From: JACCTH01 sp963761985
GTDB lineage: Bacteria > Actinomycetota > Acidimicrobiia > Spongiisociales > ZC4RG35
Reading direction: 5' to 3'
DNA length: 64,000 nt
NCBI GenBank assembly: GCA_963761985.1
Contig: CAVXIT010000013.1
Location: 1-64,000 of the forward strand
Below, piece after piece: positions 34,879-42,482 of this stretch; the stretch's first letter is position 1, and every line of letters starts with the position of its first letter. Under the pieces are notes generated by a model. That model was given only the letters and a program-made list of their open reading frames with translations, was not told the DNA's origin and made no database searches. The translations under genes and the position numbers were made by a program.

Positions 34879-35223
34879 CTACATAGACATGAAGGGCGTA
34901 AAAAGCTTGGGTTGGTCGTCGGTCAGCTTCGCCTTGAGCTCTGCACTCGGCTCACCAAGGAGTTCGCCAGAGACGATGCCCGTTGCCAGGATTGCATCCA
35001 TGAGGTCGGCAAGGTTTTCACCGTGCTCGAGGAGCGCCTTGGAGTCCTTGAACCTCTCAACGGTGATGCACTCGGTCTGATCGTCGTTGAAGTATGTGTC
35101 GTATTGCAGCGTGCCGGGTTCCTTGCTCCGCACGATCTCCATGCACTGAGCGGACAAGCGCTTGAACTCCTCGAGCTTGCCCTCGTGAAACTTGAACCGA
35201 ACGATTCCCAAAAGCTCACTCAC
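34879..35223 (-). CDS. Antibiotic biosynthesis monooxygenase (ABM) domain protein
   Basis: 114 residues, a single ABM ferredoxin-like domain: IVRFKFHEGKLEEFKRL, EPGTLQYDTYFNDDQTECIT and VERFKDSKALLEHGENL. Such small dimers act as quinol or polyketide monooxygenases or as stress proteins. It lies among fragmentary genes and has no clear operon partner. Confidence 0.8.
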   Translation of the reverse strand: MSELLGIVRFKFHEGKLEEFKRLSAQCMEIVRSKEPGTLQYDTYFNDDQTECITVERFKDSKALLEHGENLADLMDAILATGIVSGELLGEPSAELKAKLTDDQPKLFTPFMSM

Positions 35224-35272
35224 GACTCCGGCCTCCAGTTTCTACGCCATCAGGGACAGCGCCCGCTCGAAG

Positions 35273-35686
35273 CTAGCCCACCGCGCCAACCAGGGCTTCC
35301 AAGGCATTCACTTCGTTGCCGTGGACGATGCGAAGCGTCTCCGCCATCCGCTCGAAGAGTTTCCTTCTGTCCCCGTCTCCCAGGTCGGCATCGGCCTTCA
35401 TCAGCTCGGCGATACGAAGCCCGGCGGCCTTCGCCTCATCCCAGCCCTGGTCGCCTTGGCGTAACGCGTTGCGCCGTTGTCGGGCGAGACCGACGATCTC
35501 GTTGACGAGGGGAACCTCGAGGCAGACCGAGGCAAACTCCTCCCACGACTTTGCGGTCTTGCGATAAGCCCGCTCGGCCTCGCCGAGGGGCCGCCCGGTG
35601 ATCTTGGCCGCCTCCCTCAGGAAGTCGGCGTACATCGAACGCAGGTTGCCTCCGAGGATGCCCACCTCATCCACGCCCTCGTACGT
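35273..35686 (-). pseudogene. C-terminal fragment of a BtrH/DUF4872-type protein
   Basis: About 135 residues. YEGVDEVGILGGNLRSMYAD then FLREAAKITG and KSWEEFASVCLEVP match the end of DUF4872 proteins (butirosin BtrH-like acyltransferase or peptidase-fold family), which are normally ~330 residues with an N-terminal BtrH_N domain. The upstream part is absent: an in-frame TAA lies just before. A matching N-terminal fragment lies at 36170-36346, on the other side of an intact NTF2-like gene. Confidence 0.55.
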
Positions 35687-35707
35687 TTAACGAGCGACCG
35701 ACAAGGG

Positions 35708-36076
35708 CTACTTGGAGATGGTTGCCTGGTGGAAGACCATGGTCCACTTGCCGCCACGCCGGCGCCAGACCGAGCTCCGCAACTTATCGACCGGTGGCTC
35801 GCGATGCGCGTGAATGCGGTAGGTCAGAAGTGCTGCATCCGGAGACAATGCGGTGACTTTGAAGTCGCTCGTTGTCTGCTGCGATGGTGTCTCGGCCTGG
35901 AGTGCCTCCACGAGAGCGGCCTTGTCGTAGATCTGGCCGGAACTGCCGAACTCGACGAAGTCGTCGGCGAGAAGGTCTACGAGCGTCCGAGACTTGCGTA
36001 TGTCAGGTTGCAACAGCGACTCCTCCAGCTCGCGGAAGTGCTGCGTCAGAGCGAGATCGCGTTCGTGATCCTTCAT
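35708..36076 (-). CDS. DUF4440/NTF2-like protein
   Basis: 122 residues from ATG 36076, which has a perfect AGGAGG ribosome binding site. The frame is open further upstream but there it encodes an unrelated fragment. LLADDFVEFGSSGQIYDKAA, ALLTYRIHAHR and WRRRGGKWTMVFHQATIS are typical of the SnoaL/DUF4440 cone-shaped fold. Role unknown. It separates two pieces of what looks like one BtrH-like gene. Confidence 0.8.
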   Translation of the reverse strand: MKDHERDLALTQHFRELEESLLQPDIRKSRTLVDLLADDFVEFGSSGQIYDKAALVEALQAETPSQQTTSDFKVTALSPDAALLTYRIHAHREPPVDKLRSSVWRRRGGKWTMVFHQATISK

Positions 36077-36169
36077 CGGAACCTCCTGCGAATTGGGCGT
36101 CGAACCGGAAGCGGTGACGTTACCCAGGCGCTCGGGTCGTCGATGCAACCTGCACCACCAACTTGATAA

Positions 36170-36346
36170 CGCTCGCTTGGCCAGCACGCTGGCGACGGCC
36201 GACGTATCCGGATGGATCCCGCCCCGGAGTATGTACTGGTCCGACGGAAGCCGGTTGAGAACGTGGCGGCGCGCCACCATGTAGCTCTCACCGGTCTGGT
36301 CCATGCGAGCGCGAACCGATGCTTTGAGTTTCTTCTGAGCGGTCAT
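36170..36346 (-). pseudogene. N-terminal fragment of a BtrH/DUF4872-type protein
   Basis: Opens at 36346 with QKKLKASVRARMDQTGESYM, VARRHVLNRLPSDQY, then RGGIHPDTSAVASVLA, resembling the start of actinobacterial BtrH_N/DUF4872 proteins. Homology fades at about 36170, although the frame stays open into the NTF2-like gene. It probably belonged with the fragment at 35273-35686. Confidence 0.5.
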
Positions 36347-36639
36347 GTTGTCTCCACGGACGAGCCACCCGATCGATTGATCCCATGCCTCTGATTCGGG
36401 TGCACGTCGCGTTCACACAACATTGCTCGCTCTCGATGGCAAATGGCCACCTTCCCTTGCGCAAATGCCTGGCGGCATGGGCGCCAGGTCAGCAAGTGAG
36501 GCGAAAGAGCTCGCCGACCCGAAGCCTAGAGGAACGGCGGCCTTTTTGGCGGCCCTAATGGGACTACGTTCGAACTCCCGTCCGTGGGCAGAGGAAAAGT
36601 GATACGGCTAACCGGCAGGAAACGTGGATGCGCGACCTG
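36347..36639. other. Intergenic region with two strong hairpins
   Basis: No coding sequence seen. CCTGGCG/CGCCAGG (36468-36474 with 36482-36488) and GGCGA/TCGCC (36500-36504 with 36511-36515) lie close together. GGCGGCC occurs twice around a T5 run near 36536-36553, and the 28-bp direct repeat follows at 36549. It could be an untranslated leader for the minus-strand gene starting at 36346; no known riboswitch was recognised. Confidence 0.4.
36549..36576 (+). repeat. 28-bp direct repeat, left copy
   Basis: Starts GCGGCCCTAA and ends TGGGACTACGTTCGAACT. Identical to 37889-37917 except for one extra G there. The two copies bracket the permease and PadR genes. Confidence 0.75.
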
Positions 36640-37491
36640 TCAATGAGCCCTTTTGATGCGGCGGCTCCAGATACTCACTCCGACCAGAACGGTAACGGCT
36701 CCCACACTCAAGAGAGGGATGGTGAGCAAACCCATGCTGACGCCCACACCTGCTGCCAACAGACCAACCAGCATTAAGCCGATCGGGAGAATCCTTGGCC
36801 GCGGACGGACGGCAACACCTACGCGTGGTGCGTGCCACCACGAATTGAAGGCGCCAACACCTGCTGCCGTGGCGACCGCGCTTCCGATCCCAACAGGCAT
36901 CCACCACCAGCCCTCACCACCCATCAATGACGCGACCAGCCCAACAACGATCCCGATCCCGAATCCACCGATAAGCGCCAACGGGAGAAGACCACCGATG
37001 ACCATGCCTGCACCCAGGCGGGGCCTCGTGCGATGAACGGCCAGTCCCAGGAGTATCACGGCCCCTGCACCTACAAACACGACGAGGGCACCGATTTTTC
37101 CTGGGCTTACTCCGACTGACACCTCGTCAGTGAAGAACTGACGGACTCCTGCGTAAACCGTGGCTCCGGCAGTGAGCGCTGCTAAAGCTTGCCACCAATA
37201 CCCTCCGAGCGGGTTGGTCATCATTCTCTCCTTCGTTGTTCGACGATTGCGACGCACCTGGGCAGCCCGCCAGCTCAAGTCAGCTGGCAGCCCCGCGACC
37301 CATCTCCCGAGGATGGAGCGCGAGGTGGACGCAGCGCTCTCACCCTCGTTTCGGGCGTAGGTTCTGTGTTCCCAAAGATCAGAGTCGATCTCCGCCGCGC
37401 GGCTGTGACGGTCATCAGCTTGGAGACCGAGTGTGTACAGCCGCACCCAGCGGCGAACCAGGTTCTCGGCGACGTAACGCGGGGCATTCAC
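36640..37491 (-). CDS. Membrane protein with permease-prefix domain, partner of PadR
   Basis: 283 residues. The cytosolic N-terminal ~75 residues (AENLVRRWVRLYTLGLQADD then RHSRAAEIDSDLWEHRTYAR) match the permease-prefix domain commonly encoded next to PadR regulators. About six transmembrane helices follow. It overlaps the PadR stop by 4 bp (ATGA), so translation is coupled. Transport role not established. Confidence 0.78.
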   Translation of the reverse strand: MNAPRYVAENLVRRWVRLYTLGLQADDRHSRAAEIDSDLWEHRTYARNEGESAASTSRSILGRWVAGLPADLSWRAAQVRRNRRTTKERMMTNPLGGYWWQALAALTAGATVYAGVRQFFTDEVSVGVSPGKIGALVVFVGAGAVILLGLAVHRTRPRLGAGMVIGGLLPLALIGGFGIGIVVGLVASLMGGEGWWWMPVGIGSAVATAAGVGAFNSWWHAPRVGVAVRPRPRILPIGLMLVGLLAAGVGVSMGLLTIPLLSVGAVTVLVGVSIWSRRIKRAH

Positions 37492-37847
37492 GAAGGAGCC
37501 AGCCCCAATCTCCTAGCGGACACCGAGGATCCGCGCTCGGCTCTCAATGACGCAAGGGCACGTTCTCCGACTCCCGTCACCCGATACAGGCGCCGCCTAG
37601 GCCGGCCCTCCGCTAGGGCCAAGTCGGGCTCCTCCCATCGCGACTCCAGTAGCCCAGCAGCAGCCATTCGTCCGAGGGCCTTGTACAAGGTTCCGTGCGC
37701 AGTCAGCTGCTGCGCATCGCCGACTTCCTGCATGCGCTTGGCGATGACGAAGCCATGGAACTCGCTGTTCTTGCGGCTGCGGAGATCCAGGCCAGCGGCC
37801 AGGATTGCCTCCTCGATCGGCAGCAAGGCACCAGGTTTTCTCCTCAT
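37488..37847 (-). CDS. PadR-family transcriptional regulator
   Basis: 119 residues from ATG 37847. Winged helix PIEEAILAAGLDLRSRKNSE, GTLYKALGRMAAAGLLESRW and RRLYRVTGVGERALA. A sigma-70-like promoter ends 7 bp before this ATG, excluding the in-frame TTG at 37853 and implying a leaderless message. PadR proteins commonly repress their own operon. Confidence 0.87.
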   Translation of the reverse strand: MRRKPGALLPIEEAILAAGLDLRSRKNSEFHGFVIAKRMQEVGDAQQLTAHGTLYKALGRMAAAGLLESRWEEPDLALAEGRPRRRLYRVTGVGERALASLRAERGSSVSARRLGLAPS

Positions 37848-37853
37848 TGCCAA

Positions 37854-37882
37854 ATTATAGGAAGATATCTGCCCATACGCAA
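37854..37882 (-). promoter_or_regulatory. Consensus-like sigma-70 promoter of padR
   Basis: On the minus strand TTGCGT (37882-37877), 17-bp spacer, then a perfect TATAAT (37859-37854). The padR ATG starts at 37847, about where transcription should begin. An AGATATCT palindrome in the spacer (37863-37870) could be an operator half. Confidence 0.7.
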
Positions 37883-37888
37883 AGATGA

Positions 37889-37917
37889 GCGGCCCTAAGT
37901 GGGACTACGTTCGAACT
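37889..37917 (+). repeat. 28-bp direct repeat, right copy
   Basis: GCGGCCCTAAG then TGGGACTACGTTCGAACT; see 36549-36576. It lies just upstream of the padR promoter. Confidence 0.75.
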
Positions 37918-38057
37918 GAGACCGAATGATTCAAAGGTCGGCAGTCGTTGAATCCTGGAGCGGCACGCGTGGGCAAGCTGTCTGGGGTGTCGCTCCGCCG
38001 CAGTTGAGGTGCAACTCGGTCGTCGAGTCGCACCTCTCCGACGTCAAGGGGCTGTGT

Positions 38058-38901
38058 TCAGACTTCGTCGTGGGCGAGGTTGCTGGAGAGCTCGCGGTGA
38101 GCGTCGACCTGGGCAAGGAGATCCCTGGCCTTTTGCTCGACAGTCTGGACGGCGTCGGCGCCGGCCACGAAGCGCAGTGGTGGCTCGTCCTGACTAGCGA
38201 GTTGGACTAGGGCCTTGGCGAGCTTGGCAGGGTCGCCTCCCTGCTGGCCGTTCATACTTTCCAGGCAGCGATGGTCTGCTTAGTGCGCTCGGCGTAGTCA
38301 TCGATCGAAGGGGCCGGCGAACCTGGTCGATTCTGGCGTGAGCAACTCGGTGCGGAAAGAAGCCGGGCTCGACGAGCATCGTTCGGATCCCGAATGGCGC
38401 GATCTCAGGGGTCAGCGATTCCATCCACCCCTCCAAGCCAAACTTCGAGGCCGCATAGGCGGTGCAGAACTCCTGGCCCACGATGCCGGCGGTCGAAGAG
38501 ATCGTGACGACCAGACCCGAACGTTGGGATCGCATGACAGGAAGCACGGCACGAGTGACATTTATCGGCCCAAAAAGGGTGGTCTCGAGCTGCGCCCGGA
38601 AGTCCGCAGGAGTGATCTCCTCGAAGAAGCCCGCATTGAAGTTGCCCGCGTTGTTGACCAGGACGTCGAGGCGACCGAACCGTTCAACTGCCAGCTCGAC
38701 AGCCGCCTCGGCCGCGGCCGGGTCGGTGATATCGAGCTTGACGGCCAGCAAACCGTCCTCTCGACCCAGGGCAGCAGTCACACTCTCACTGTTACGGGCC
38801 GTAGCGACCACCGCCTGGCCGGCCGCGAGCGCGGCCCTGGCGATGTCGACGCCCAGGCCACGTCCAGCCCCTGTGACTAGCCAGACTTTCTTGTCGGTCA
38901 T
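38058..38901 (-). CDS. Short-chain dehydrogenase/reductase (three frameshifts)
   Basis: Start ATG 38901 with a GGAGCG site. NAD(P) motif TGAGRGLG, NNAG, and the catalytic Ser-Tyr-Lys in ISSTAG and TAYAASKFG are all present. After VEPGFF the frame breaks. Removing one base at 38356-38358, one at 38308-38309, and adding one at 38258-38260 restores FRTELLTPESTRFAGPSIDD, AERTKQTIAAWKSMNGQQGG and the tail to TGA at 38058. All three are in short homopolymers. Substrate unknown. Confidence 0.78.
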
Positions 38902-39106
38902 ACGAACGCTCCTTTCTTTAGGTTGAACAGCGGGAACGACTCTGCGCAAAATGGCTGAACAGATCGCCGGCGACCACGAAAGTCACGTCGAGGAGTCCCC
39001 AGGAACTTACTGTCGCATCACTCAAGACCCCATCCCAGCACCTAACGCACGTGTACGTCGATCTTGACTGGGCCCGCCTGATCTAGAAACAGACTCCAGC
39101 GGCCCT

Positions 39107-40444
39107 CTAAGTTCGAACCACGATCTCGAAGAGTCGCCATTCCCCGGGGACGCCTTTCAACTCGTGGCTACCACGGTCTTCGAAGAGAAGCCCTGATCCG
39201 ACCGTTAGATCCTTGACGGTGCTCGAAACCAGGACCTCGCCGGCCTTCGCCAGAGCGGAAATTCTCGCTCCTATATGGACTGCGAGCCCGGCAATGTCGT
39301 CTGGTTGGACTTCTATCTCACCTGTGTGTAGACCGGCTCGCACCTCGAGACCGAGCGCTCGCAACTCATCACGTATCGCCATGGCACAGCGAACACCGCG
39401 AGCTGGACCATCAAATGTGGCGACGACTCCGTCACCGGTGACCCGGATTTCGCGGCCACCGAATCGCTCGATTTGCGTGCGCACGGTGTAGTTGTGCTCG
39501 GTTATGAGGCTATGCCAGCGCTCATCGCCGAGCTCGGCTGCCAAGTTGGTCGATCCGACAATGTCGGTGAAAAGAACGGTGGCGAGGATTCGCCGGGGCT
39601 CTGGGACCGGTCGAACCCCAGTCAAGAAGTCCTGGATCTCGGCCACGATCGCTTCCTGATCGCCCGCCCAAATCAGATTGTCGACGCCAGGTAACTCGAC
39701 GTACTTCGCGCCCGGAATGTGCTTCGCGAGATAGCGGCCATGCTCGACAGAGAAACCGGTCGCGTCGGAACGGTGGATAACGAGCGTCGGGACGCGAATT
39801 GCCGGCAGCACGTCCCGTACATCGCTCTGATAGATAAGTCGGACGATTGCAACCGTGCTGCCCGGAGTTGTGGCGTTCCGCTCGTATCGTGACCAGGCCT
39901 TCTGAAGTCGCTCATCCCCGGCGACGCTGGGGGCGAAAAGGTCGATCATCAGACCGCGACCCATGTCGGCGTCTGCTTGCGCGAGCTGTTCCTCGACCGC
40001 CTCGGGCGGGGCGCCAATCGGGAAGTCATCCGCAACCTGAAAACGGGCGAAGGCGTCGACGAGGACGAGGCTCGAAACTCGCTCCGGATGAGCAGCGGCG
40101 AATGTCATCGCCAGGATTCCTCCGCCGATGTTGGCGATGAGGGCGGCCCGTTCGGAACCGACCGCGTCGAGCACGGCCGGAATATCGGCCATGAACTCCT
40201 CGAGCGTCGGCAGAGTCGATGTCGGAATGGGGTCCGAGAGGCCCGTTCCACGCTTGTCGAACATGATGAGTCGGCCGAATGAAGCCAGGCGTTCGCGGAA
40301 TAACGCGAGCGGTCCAACATTCCACTGCGCCTCCACATGACCAAACCATTGGTCGAGAAGGAGGATGTCGGGAGGTCCTTCCCCTAGCACCTGATAGGCC
40401 AAGTGGAGTCCGGAGAGACGGGCATAGTTTGTCTCAGGAACCAT
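39107..40444 (-). CDS. Alpha/beta-hydrolase fused to class III adenylate/guanylate cyclase
   Basis: 445 residues. The N-terminal ~270 residues are an alpha/beta-hydrolase fold (MFDKRGTGLSDP, HPERVSSLVLVDAFARF). The nucleophile elbow reads LIANIGGGIL, with Asn where the Ser should be, so this half is probably non-catalytic and may be a sensor. The C-terminal cyclase domain has TVLFTDIVGSTNLAAELGDE with the metal aspartates, VTGDGVVATF and GLHTGEIE. Such fusions are numerous in actinobacteria. Likely makes cAMP in response to a ligand; monocistronic. Confidence 0.88.
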   Translation of the reverse strand: MVPETNYARLSGLHLAYQVLGEGPPDILLLDQWFGHVEAQWNVGPLALFRERLASFGRLIMFDKRGTGLSDPIPTSTLPTLEEFMADIPAVLDAVGSERAALIANIGGGILAMTFAAAHPERVSSLVLVDAFARFQVADDFPIGAPPEAVEEQLAQADADMGRGLMIDLFAPSVAGDERLQKAWSRYERNATTPGSTVAIVRLIYQSDVRDVLPAIRVPTLVIHRSDATGFSVEHGRYLAKHIPGAKYVELPGVDNLIWAGDQEAIVAEIQDFLTGVRPVPEPRRILATVLFTDIVGSTNLAAELGDERWHSLITEHNYTVRTQIERFGGREIRVTGDGVVATFDGPARGVRCAMAIRDELRALGLEVRAGLHTGEIEVQPDDIAGLAVHIGARISALAKAGEVLVSSTVKDLTVGSGLLFEDRGSHELKGVPGEWRLFEIVVRT

Positions 40445-40597
40445 TGACTTCAGCCTATGTTGGCGAGTGATTTGGTGCTTGCCAGCGGCAACTGGGAGAT
40501 GTTGTGGGCGACAGGCCTGTTCTGCATGAGCACGGCTGCGGTTGTTTGGGCGTAACCCAGGAACCGCGCTTATTGAGGGGCTCGCCCCAAGGCAGAG

Positions 40598-40686
40598 CGG
40601 AGGGAATGGGATTCGAACCCATGAGACCCCTTGCGAGGCCTAGCAATTTTCAAGACTGCCGCCTTCGACCGCTCGGCCATCCCTCC
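40598..40686 (-). tRNA. tRNA-Ser (anticodon TGA)
   Basis: 89 nt with a long variable arm. Acceptor GGAGGGA/TCCCTCC, anticodon loop CTTGAAA, discriminator G. Confidence 0.96.
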
Positions 40687-40697
40687 GAGCCGAAAGG

Positions 40698-41609
40698 CTA
40701 AACGGCTGCGGGAACGCCAGTCCCGAAGCGCGCTTCGAAGCGCTCGGCCTTAGCCATGATCTCGGCTGGCAAAGCCATCAACGCGGCTTGCAGCTCCGAC
40801 GCCTTGGCGTCGAGACCCTTGAGGTCGGCGATGGCCCATTGCTTCAACAAAGGCATCAACACGTTGTCATGATGCACGCGGAGGTTGTACACCCCGGCCT
40901 TGGCGATCTCGATCGACCTGCGAAGGAATCCAGGGATACCGACGCCGGGCATCTGAAAGTTGCGCATGGTGGTGAGTATTCCCTCGAGGGCCATCGCCGG
41001 ATGAAGGTCGATCATCGCCTGCATGACCCCCTTGTAGAACATGAAGTGGTGGTTCTCGTCGGCGGCAATGTTGCGCATCAACTCGAAAGCGGTCTCGTCT
41101 TCGGTGATCTTTCCGGCGTTGCGGTGCGACACCCTGGTCGCAAGCTCTTGTGCTGAGGTGTACGCGAAAAGTTCCGCCGGCTTCGAGTAGTCGGGAAAGT
41201 AGCCGGTGGTCATCGTCGCCATCCGGTCATCTTCGAGTTCGACCGGGTCACAGTTGCGGCTGGTGAGCAGGTACGAGCGAATCGCAATCGCATGCTGGCC
41301 TTCCTCGGCCGTCCATAGCCTCGTCCACTCATTCCACGCCGAGCCTTCCGGCATGTAGCGGTTGAGCAGCGTGTGGTAGTAGGGAAGGTTGTCTTCGGTC
41401 AACAGGTTCAAGACGAGCGAGGTTCGGGCCCGTTCGTTGATGGTGGCCTGCGATTCCTCCCATGGCTCCTTGACGAAACTACGACCTTCCTCCCACGGAA
41501 TCAGTTCGTGGAAATACCAGTGCTTGCGACGGTCGCGATGCTCCGCCATAAGTTTGCGGACGGTTGGTTCGAGCGCTTCGACCAGCTCAAGGTCTTCGTT
41601 GTATGCCAC
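40698..41609 (-). CDS. Acyl-ACP desaturase (ferritin-like di-iron enzyme)
   Basis: 303 residues. Di-iron ligands are in EDNLPYYHT, WTAEEGQHAIAI and AADENHHFMFYKG, and the N-terminal block RRKHWYFHELIPWEEG is typical of soluble stearoyl-ACP desaturases (DesA1/DesA2 of mycobacteria). It inserts a double bond in acyl-ACP using O2 and ferredoxin. Sits between tRNA-Ser genes and is probably monocistronic. Confidence 0.9.
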   Translation of the reverse strand: MAYNEDLELVEALEPTVRKLMAEHRDRRKHWYFHELIPWEEGRSFVKEPWEESQATINERARTSLVLNLLTEDNLPYYHTLLNRYMPEGSAWNEWTRLWTAEEGQHAIAIRSYLLTSRNCDPVELEDDRMATMTTGYFPDYSKPAELFAYTSAQELATRVSHRNAGKITEDETAFELMRNIAADENHHFMFYKGVMQAMIDLHPAMALEGILTTMRNFQMPGVGIPGFLRRSIEIAKAGVYNLRVHHDNVLMPLLKQWAIADLKGLDAKASELQAALMALPAEIMAKAERFEARFGTGVPAAV

Positions 41610-41659
41610 GGGGTCTCCTCTATTTACATAACAAACACTAGGTGAAAACCAGTTTCAAG

Positions 41660-41746
41660 CGGAGGGAGAGGGATTCGAACCCTCGAGGAGTTGCCCCCTA
41701 CGGCATTTCGAGTGCCGCGCACTAGACCGGCCTATGCGATCCCTCC
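41660..41746 (-). tRNA. tRNA-Ser (anticodon CGA)
   Basis: 87 nt with a long variable arm. Acceptor GGAGGGA/TCCCTCC, anticodon loop CTCGAAA, discriminator G. Confidence 0.96.
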
Positions 41747-41773
41747 AAGCTATTCAGTTGTAACCGCAAAGAA

Positions 41774-41811
41774 GCGCACTAGACCGGACAAACCCTTAGG
41801 GCGATCCCTCC
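41774..41811 (-). repeat. Duplicated 5' half of tRNA-Ser (D-arm pseudo-tRNA)
   Basis: On the minus strand it begins GGAGGGATCGC, has a divergent insert, then CCGGTCTAGTGCGC, matching the first ~31 nt of the tRNA-Ser(CGA) gene just downstream. The anticodon arm onwards is missing. It cannot be a functional tRNA. Confidence 0.85.
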
Positions 41812-41838
41812 AATATTCAGTTGTTGAGAACACGCTAG

Positions 41839-41925
41839 CGGAGGGAGGGGGATTTGAACCCCCGAGGGGTTGCCCCCAACGGCATTTCCAGTGCCGCGCA
41901 CTAGACCGGGCTATGCGATCCCTCC
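41839..41925 (-). tRNA. tRNA-Ser (anticodon GGA)
   Basis: 87 nt with a long variable arm. Acceptor GGAGGGA/TCCCTCC, anticodon loop CTGGAAA, discriminator G. Its body is close to that of the CGA gene at 41660, so a tandem duplication is likely. Confidence 0.96.
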
Positions 41926-41955
41926 AAATTTTTCGGTTGTGAGATCCGTGGGAAG

Positions 41956-41992
41956 GCGCACTAGACCGACAAGCTCACAATGCGATCCCTCC
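41956..41992 (-). repeat. Second duplicated 5' half of tRNA-Ser
   Basis: On the minus strand GGAGGGATCGCAT, insert, then CGGTCTAGTGCGC. It stands upstream of tRNA-Ser(GGA) just as 41774-41811 stands upstream of tRNA-Ser(CGA), with similar spacing (30 and 27 bp). Short related strings (TATTCAGTTGT, TTTTCGGTTGT) flank both. Confidence 0.85.
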
Positions 41993-42040
41993 GGATTGAT
42001 CCCGAGATGCAGCCACGAACGGCGGCGGTGGGGAACAGCG

Positions 42041-42472
42041 ATGAGTCTAGATGGGCGGGTCGAGTTCGACCGCAGTAGGTTCCTCCAGATGGGCGAACAA
42101 GAGAACCGCAAGACGATCGAACGACTCGGTCAGGCTCTTAGTAACGGGGACCTGGAGCTATTTCACGAGCAGTTCCAACCCGATTCGGTCATGGACTACG
42201 CCCAATCCGGTGAGCGAATCGTTGGCGAGAACAATCGTCGCTCGCTGTACTCAGCGTTTCCGACACTCCCGAAGGTCTCTCCCCAGCAGCTGCGGGTGAG
42301 CGGTGACCTCGGGGTCCTCGAAGCCCGCCTCGATTACGGCGACGAGGTCGATTGGCGGGCGGTGTTCATCTTCGAGTTCCGCGACGGGAAGATCGCCAAA
42401 GAAACTGCGTATTGGACCCAGCCGTTCGAGGCTCCCGAATGGCGGGCAGCATGGACGGAACGAACTGACTGA
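42041..42472 (+). CDS. SnoaL/NTF2-like protein
   Basis: 143 residues from ATG 42041; an in-frame ATG 42089 is an alternative. RKTIERLGQALSNGDLELFH, RIVGENNRRSLYSAFP and FEFRDGKIAKETAYW fit the polyketide-cyclase-like SnoaL fold. Function unknown. It is immediately upstream of tadA. Confidence 0.75.
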   Translation: MSLDGRVEFDRSRFLQMGEQENRKTIERLGQALSNGDLELFHEQFQPDSVMDYAQSGERIVGENNRRSLYSAFPTLPKVSPQQLRVSGDLGVLEARLDYGDEVDWRAVFIFEFRDGKIAKETAYWTQPFEAPEWRAAWTERTD

Positions 42473-42482
42473 CGACGAGTTC

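Noticed and set aside
39099..39118. A third copy of the 28-bp direct repeat
   Set aside because: GCGGCCCTCTAAGTTCGAAC shares both ends with the repeat but lacks the middle nine or so bases; too short to claim.
40870..40890. GGTTGTACACC resembling the repeat centre
   Set aside because: It lies inside the desaturase coding sequence (VYNL region) and has neither arm.
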